Positions 59,978-64,000 of a stretch of 64,000 bases of DNA are shown piece by piece. The stretch is from Anaerotruncus massiliensis (ex Togo et al. 2026) (GTDB lineage: Bacteria > Bacillota > Clostridia > Oscillospirales > Ruminococcaceae). The translations under genes and the position numbers were made by a program. The stretch lies in the NCBI RefSeq assembly GCF_900199635.1, contig NZ_LT962687.1, positions 2,965,665-3,029,664 of the forward strand. Reading direction: 5' to 3'. Below the pieces are notes generated by a model. It searched no databases, was not told where the DNA came from, and saw nothing but the letters and a program-made list of their open reading frames with translations. Each line of letters starts with the position of its first letter. Position 1 is the stretch's first letter.

Positions 59978-60835
59978 TTGGCAAAGGCAAAAGGGGGACT
60001 GGGCAAGGGCCTGGAGGCGCTTTTCGCCGACAATTCCACCGACGAGGCGGCCGTCTCGACGCTGGCGGTCAGCGAGATCGAGCCCAACCGCGGGCAGCCC
60101 CGCAAGCAGTTCGACCCGGCGGCGCTCGCCGATCTGGCTGATTCCATCCGGCAGCACGGCGTGCTGCAGCCGCTCGTCGTGCGCCCGATGCCCGACGGCA
60201 GCTACCAGCTCGTCGCGGGGGAGCGCCGCTGGCGCGCCGCCCGGATGGCGGGGCTTTCTCAGGTGCCCGTCGTCATCAAGGAGCTCAGCGACAGCGAGAC
60301 GATGGCGCTCGCGCTCATCGAAAACCTCCAGCGGGAGGATCTCAACGCGATTGAAGAGGCGATGGGCTACCGGGACCTCATGGAAAATTTTGGATTGACG
60401 CAGGAGCAGGTCTCCGCCAAGGTGGGCAAGTCCCGCCCGGTGGTCACCAACGCGCTGCGGCTGTTGGGCCTGCCCGAGGAGGTGCGGGGGCTTCTGTCGG
60501 AGGGGAAGCTCTCCGCCGGGCACGCACGCGCGCTGCTCTCGCTGGGGGAGGAGGAGCTCATCCGGCAGGCGGCGGCGGACACGGTCAAAAAGGGCCTCTC
60601 GGTGCGGCAGGTCGAGGCGCTCGCCAAGCGGCAGAAGCAGCAAAAAGCCGCTCCCAAGCCGCAGAACGCCTGGGACCAGAGCTTTTTTGCCGAGGTGGAG
60701 CTCGCCCTCTCCCAGTGCCTCGCCCGCAAGGTGAAGGTGGAAGGGGAGAACGGCAGGGGCCGGCTGGTCATTGAATTCTACGACGAGGACGACCTGCGGT
60801 CGATCGCGTCGTCGCTGGAGAAGAGCGGGGGCTGA
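59978..60835 (+). CDS. parB: Chromosome partitioning protein ParB/Spo0J
   Basis: 285 aa from TTG 59978, 4 nt after parA, with GGGGG 7 nt upstream; no ATG is available near the family start AKAKGGLGKGLEALFAD. CTPase/arginine patch GERRWRAARM, ENLQREDLNAIEEA and the parS-reading helix-turn-helix LTQEQVSAKVGKSRPVVTNA. Its targets are visible at 51868, 55221 and 59049. Confidence 0.96.
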   Translation: MAKAKGGLGKGLEALFADNSTDEAAVSTLAVSEIEPNRGQPRKQFDPAALADLADSIRQHGVLQPLVVRPMPDGSYQLVAGERRWRAARMAGLSQVPVVIKELSDSETMALALIENLQREDLNAIEEAMGYRDLMENFGLTQEQVSAKVGKSRPVVTNALRLLGLPEEVRGLLSEGKLSAGHARALLSLGEEELIRQAAADTVKKGLSVRQVEALAKRQKQQKAAPKPQNAWDQSFFAEVELALSQCLARKVKVEGENGRGRLVIEFYDEDDLRSIASSLEKSGG

Positions 60836-60892
60836 GTTTCCACCGGAAGGGCCCCGTGGTGTGGAAAAACCGAATTCGGAGGAGAATAGACA

Positions 60893-62173
60893 ATGCTGGA
60901 CATCAAATTTGTACGGACGAATCCCGACGTGGTCAAGGAGAACATCAAAAAGAAGTTCCAGGAGGAGAAGCTGCCGCTGGTGGACGAGGTGATCGACCTC
61001 GACCGGCGCTACCGCGAGGCCAAGACCCGCTGCGACTACCTGCGCAGCCAGCGCAACACGATCAGCAAGCAGATCGGCGGCATGATGGCCAAGGGGCAGA
61101 AGGAGGAGGCCGAGCAGGCCAAGGCGCAGGTCTCCTCGATGGCCAGGGAGCTGGCGGACCTCGAGGAGCAGGAGACGGTGCTCGAAGGGGAGATCAAAAA
61201 GCGGATGATGGTCATCCCGAACATCATCGACCCGTCGGTGCCGATCGGGAAGGACGACGGCGAAAACGTCGAAGTGGAAAAGTTCGGCGAGCCGGCGGTG
61301 CCCGACTTCGAGATCCCCTACCATGTGGAGATCATGGAAAAGCTGCGCGGCATCGACCTCGACAGCGCCCGCCGCACGAGCGGAAACGGGTTCTATTACC
61401 TCTGCGGCGATATCGCGCGGCTGCACTCGGCGATCCTCTCCTACGCGCGCGACTTCATGATCGACCGGGGCTTCACCTACTGCGTGCCCCCCTTCATGAT
61501 CCGCAGCAACGTGGTCAACGGGGTCATGAGCTTTGCCGAGATGGAAAACATGATGTACAAGATCGAGGGGGAGGACCTCTACCTGATCGGTACGAGCGAG
61601 CATTCGATGATCGGCAAATTCATCGACACGATGCTCGAGGAGAGCCAGCTTCCCCAGACGCTGACGAGCTATTCCCCCTGCTTCCGCAAGGAGGTGGGCG
61701 CGCACGGCATCGAGGAGCGCGGCGTCTACCGCATCCACCAGTTTGAAAAGCAGGAGATGATCGTCGTCTGCAAGCCGGAGGAGAGCATGGAGTGGTTCCA
61801 AAAGCTCTGGCGGAACACGGTCGATTACTTCCGTTCCCTCGACATCCCCGTGCGCACGCTCGAGTGCTGCTCGGGCGACCTCGCGGACCTCAAGGTCAAA
61901 AGTCTCGACGTGGAGGCGTGGAGCCCCCGCCAGAAGAAATACTTCGAGGTGGGCAGCTGCTCCAACCTTGGCGACGCGCAGGCGCGCCGGCTGGGCATCC
62001 GCGTCAAAAATAAGGAGACGGGGAACTACTTCCCCCACACCCTCAACAATACGGTCGTCGCGCCGCCCCGCATGCTGATCGCGTTTTTGGAGAACAACCT
62101 GAACGCCGACGGTTCGGTGCGCATCCCGCAGCCGCTGCGGATGTACATGGGCGGCAGGGACGTCATTCGGTAA
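60893..62173 (+). CDS. serS: Seryl-tRNA synthetase
   Basis: 426 aa. N-terminal coiled-coil arm (30-105), class II motif 2 FRKEVGAHGIEERGVYRIHQ and motif 3 region DGSVRIPQPLRMYMGG. Charges tRNA-Ser and Sec-tRNA. Confidence 0.97.
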   Translation: MLDIKFVRTNPDVVKENIKKKFQEEKLPLVDEVIDLDRRYREAKTRCDYLRSQRNTISKQIGGMMAKGQKEEAEQAKAQVSSMARELADLEEQETVLEGEIKKRMMVIPNIIDPSVPIGKDDGENVEVEKFGEPAVPDFEIPYHVEIMEKLRGIDLDSARRTSGNGFYYLCGDIARLHSAILSYARDFMIDRGFTYCVPPFMIRSNVVNGVMSFAEMENMMYKIEGEDLYLIGTSEHSMIGKFIDTMLEESQLPQTLTSYSPCFRKEVGAHGIEERGVYRIHQFEKQEMIVVCKPEESMEWFQKLWRNTVDYFRSLDIPVRTLECCSGDLADLKVKSLDVEAWSPRQKKYFEVGSCSNLGDAQARRLGIRVKNKETGNYFPHTLNNTVVAPPRMLIAFLENNLNADGSVRIPQPLRMYMGGRDVIR

Positions 62174-62230
62174 ACGCGCCGCGCCGGAAGCTCCCGGCGG
62201 ATAGATTGGGCGAAAACGGGAGAGACTAAC

Positions 62231-62959
62231 ATGGTAGAGACCTACAAAAAAGAAATCCTGGTGACCGAACCGGAAACCGACATCACCAAGCGGATGACGC
62301 TGTCGAACATCATGCGCCACTCCCAGCAGATGGGCAGCGAGCACATCGCGTCGATGGGCATCGACTACAACCGCATGTACCGGGACGGGATGGTTTTCCT
62401 CGTCAACAAGATGCTCATCACGATCGACCGGCGGCCCGTCTTCGGGGAGGAGCTGCTGCTGACGACGATCCCCCGCAAACCGAAGGGCGCGCAGTTCATC
62501 CGCGATACGATCTTTGAGACGCGGGCGGGGGAGAAGCTCATCGAGGTGAGCATCTCCTGGATGCTCGTGAGTCCCGACACGCACAAGATCCTGCGTCCCT
62601 CGGTGTTCGACGTCTACGGCTTCGAGATGTTCCCCAACGAGGGGGAATACATCACCGGCTACCGCATCCGGCGGCCCGAGGCGGAGACGGTCACCCACCT
62701 GCGGCAGGTCAAATACAGCGATCTCGACTACAACTTCCATGTGAACAACGCCGTCTACGCCGCCATCGTCTGCGACACCCTGCCGCTGGAGCCGCTCACC
62801 GAGCGGGAGATCGCCAGCTTCGGCATCGTCTACCAGCGGGAGGCCAAGGCCGGCGAGGTGATCGAACTGGACGTGGCCGCCCTTCCGGACGCCGCCTATT
62901 ATGTCGGCGGACGGGTCGCGGAGGAACGCTGTTTTGAAGCGGAGATAAAATTCCGCTGA
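62231..62959 (+). CDS. Acyl-ACP thioesterase (FatA-like, bacterial)
   Basis: 242 aa, two hotdog domains. First half TLSNIMRHSQQMGSEHIASM; second half carries YSDLDYNFHVNNAVYAAIV with the Asn-His pair of this family. Releases fatty acids from acyl carrier protein. GGGAGAGACTAAC precedes the ATG. It does not clearly belong to a fatty-acid operon here. Confidence 0.88.
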   Translation: MVETYKKEILVTEPETDITKRMTLSNIMRHSQQMGSEHIASMGIDYNRMYRDGMVFLVNKMLITIDRRPVFGEELLLTTIPRKPKGAQFIRDTIFETRAGEKLIEVSISWMLVSPDTHKILRPSVFDVYGFEMFPNEGEYITGYRIRRPEAETVTHLRQVKYSDLDYNFHVNNAVYAAIVCDTLPLEPLTEREIASFGIVYQREAKAGEVIELDVAALPDAAYYVGGRVAEERCFEAEIKFR

Positions 62960-62973
62960 TTGCCAAAAACACC

Positions 62974-63002
62974 TTGACAAACTTTCCTGTATCCAGTATA
63001 AT
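62974..63002 (+). promoter_or_regulatory. Promoter of the tRNA pair
   Basis: TTGACA (62974-62979), 17-bp spacer, TATAAT (62997-63002): perfect consensus. Confidence 0.92.
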
Positions 63003-63043
63003 GTAATTCGCTCGCTTGTACATTTTGTATCGGCGGCGGATAT

Positions 63044-63120
63044 GGCGGTATAGCTCAGCTGGCTAGAGCATTCGGTTCATACCCGAAGTGTCACCGGTTC
63101 GAATCCAGTTACCGCTACCA
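63044..63120 (+). tRNA. tRNA-Met (CAT)
   Basis: 77 nt with encoded CCA. Acceptor GGCGGTA/TACCGCT, anticodon stem TTCGG-TTCATAC-CCGAA with CAT, T arm GGTTCGAATCC. The acceptor pair 1-72 is G-T, not the unpaired initiator type, so elongator Met; tRNA-Ile2 with modified C34 cannot be ruled out. Confidence 0.92.
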
Positions 63121-63125
63121 TTCGC

Positions 63126-63153
63126 TCGAGCCTCACCGAGAGGTGAGGCTCGA
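63126..63153 (+). other. 12-bp stem-loop between the two tRNAs
   Basis: TCGAGCCTCACC and its exact complement around GAGA, 6 nt after tRNA-Met and 8 nt before tRNA-Glu. No T tract, so not a terminator; a processing signal is possible. Confidence 0.7.
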
Positions 63154-63160
63154 CTTATCC

Positions 63161-63235
63161 GGCCTGTTCGTCAAGTGGTTAAGACACCGCCCTTTCACGG
63201 CGGGTTCACGGGTTCGAATCCCGTACAGGTCACCA
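63161..63235 (+). tRNA. tRNA-Glu (TTC)
   Basis: 75 nt with encoded CCA. Acceptor GGCCTGT/ACAGGTC, anticodon loop CTTTCAC (TTC), T arm GGGTTCGAATCCC. Confidence 0.95.
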
Positions 63236-63238
63236 AAA

Positions 63239-63276
63239 AGGAACGGGACCCCTTTGGGGTCCCGTTCCTTTTTTTA
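63239..63276 (+). terminator. Terminator of the tRNA pair
   Basis: AGGAACGGGACCCC and complement, TTT loop, then seven T. Confidence 0.92.
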
Positions 63277-63311
63277 AAAGCGCGGGAATCGGCAGGCGCG
63301 CCGCGCGTGGA

Positions 63312-63343
63312 AAAGGCCCCGCTTCCATTGGAAGCGGGGCCTT
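63312..63343 (-). terminator. Terminator of the right-edge gene
   Basis: AAAGGCCCCGCTTCC and complement around ATT, 12 nt after the stop codon at 63355. Confidence 0.75.
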
Positions 63344-63354
63344 TAGGAGGGGCG

Positions 63355-64000
63355 TTACTTCTTGACGAGCGGCCGGTCGGTGATGATCACATGGTTCCCC
63401 ATCGTGGTGGTAAAATGGAGGTATCCGGATTTGTCGAACCAATTATTCGGCGCGGCAATCTGAGTGATCGTCTTGTTGGCCTGGTCGTATGCGTAGAAGT
63501 AGAGGGTCTGCGTATTGAGCTTGGAAAAATCGGGCTTCACAGTGATCGTGACGGGCATCCCGAAGGAACCCTTCTGGTCAAACTTGATGATCGCCATCTG
63601 GTTCGCATAGATCTTTTCAAAAGCGGTCCGGACCGAAAGATCGTCGGTACGCAGGCTGAACTTGAGGTTCGTCGCGGCCGTCCACTTGGCGGGATCGAAG
63701 GCGGCCCGGTAATTGAGAACATTTTTGCCCGTATTGCGGTCCACCTTCCAGTTCTCGATGGAAAGGATGGTGTTCACCGCCACGCCCTTTTTTGCGGCCG
63801 CGGTGTTGGCGGCTTTCACAATGGCGCGCACGGTCTGCGGGGAAATTTCCGTGCCGGTCTTAACGGTAACGGTCGCGGTCGTGGAGGCGAGCCCGGCCTT
63901 TTTGGCCGCGGCGATCGCGTTGGAAACCGCCGTGGTGGTGCTTTTGGTCACGGTTGCGGAGCGAATGAGGTTTGCGTTGGCGGAACCGCCGGCTCCACCG
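63355..64000 (-). CDS. C-terminal part of a probably secreted protein, runs off right edge
   Basis: About 215 codons are visible and the frame stays open to the edge (GAGGSANANLIRSATVTKS precedes the region), so the start lies outside. Ala/Thr/Lys-rich segments (TTTAVSNAIAAAKKAGLAST and VRAIVKAANTAAAKKG) are followed by a beta-rich end: GMPVTITVKPDF, TLYFYAYDQANKTITQIAAP, GYLHFTTTMGNHVIITDRP. Such ends are common in large surface proteins of Clostridia with repeated beta domains. Family not recognised. Confidence 0.6.
   Translation of the reverse strand, partial: GGAGGSANANLIRSATVTKSTTTAVSNAIAAAKKAGLASTTATVTVKTGTEISPQTVRAIVKAANTAAAKKGVAVNTILSIENWKVDRNTGKNVLNYRAAFDPAKWTAATNLKFSLRTDDLSVRTAFEKIYANQMAIIKFDQKGSFGMPVTITVKPDFSKLNTQTLYFYAYDQANKTITQIAAPNNWFDKSGYLHFTTTMGNHVIITDRPLVKK

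Noticed and set aside
59945..62980. 1011-codon minus-strand frame opposite parB, serS and the thioesterase
   Set aside because: Spans three genuine genes in antisense; composition is that of a shadow frame.

Overview
The window is a GC-rich Clostridia-type chromosome segment, most like Oscillospirales/Ruminococcaceae. Evidence: the dnaA-dnaN-recF-gyrB-gyrA block facing away from rpmH-rnpA-yidD-yidC-jag-mnmE-mnmG-rsmG-noc-parA-parB (the Firmicutes origin arrangement), a RemB-like gene next to recF, a noc gene, a PdaA-type deacetylase, a complete V/A-type ATPase operon, and a 2-hydroxyacyl-CoA dehydratase activase, the last pointing to an amino-acid-fermenting anaerobe. The replication origin should lie at about 46.5-48.5 kb, with DnaA-box-like repeats in the dnaA-dnaN gap and three parS sites to its right. 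No prophage, IS transposase or CRISPR array is recognisable.

Layout, left to right. 0-3.6 kb: cut-off dehydratase activase and an EAL/degenerate-GGDEF signalling protein. 3.7-13.4 kb: V-ATPase operon (leftward), interrupted between the K and F genes by 0.9 kb of non-coding repeat. 13.6-15.5 kb: secreted orphan protein, then a divergent ribbon-helix-helix repressor/small protein pair with three matching operator palindromes. 15.9-20.9 kb: typA and secA. 21.1-22.9 kb: NifU-like scaffold plus GGGtGRT protein, a conserved pair of unknown function. 22.9-31.9 kb: a catabolic island with malic enzyme, two GntR regulators, a TRAP transporter (DctPQM), an Ldh2-family dehydrogenase and two divergent DHDPS/NAL-family lyases whose promoters carry the same operator-like sequence at the same position. 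32-37.4 kb: phosphonate-type hexapeptide acyltransferase, M14 peptidase, NUDIX hydrolase, PdaA-like deacetylase, Na/Pi cotransporter.

37.6-48.2 kb: leftward replication block gyrA, two YcxB-like membrane proteins, gyrB, remB-like, recF, yaaA, dnaN, dnaA. 48.4-62.2 kb: rightward block rpmH, rnpA, yidD, yidC, jag, mnmE, mnmG, rsmG, noc, parA, parB, serS. 62.2-64 kb: acyl-ACP thioesterase, tRNA-Met(CAT), tRNA-Glu(TTC), and a gene running off the right end.

The most unusual non-coding feature is a family of mosaic elements made of reshuffled palindromic modules (about 8.5-9.4, 15.5-15.9 and 57.5-59.0 kb, with fragments near 14.8 kb), plus a second repeat type at 35.4 and 53.4 kb and a 79-bp tandem repeat at 57.4 kb. 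All calls come from reading the sequence; no database search was run.
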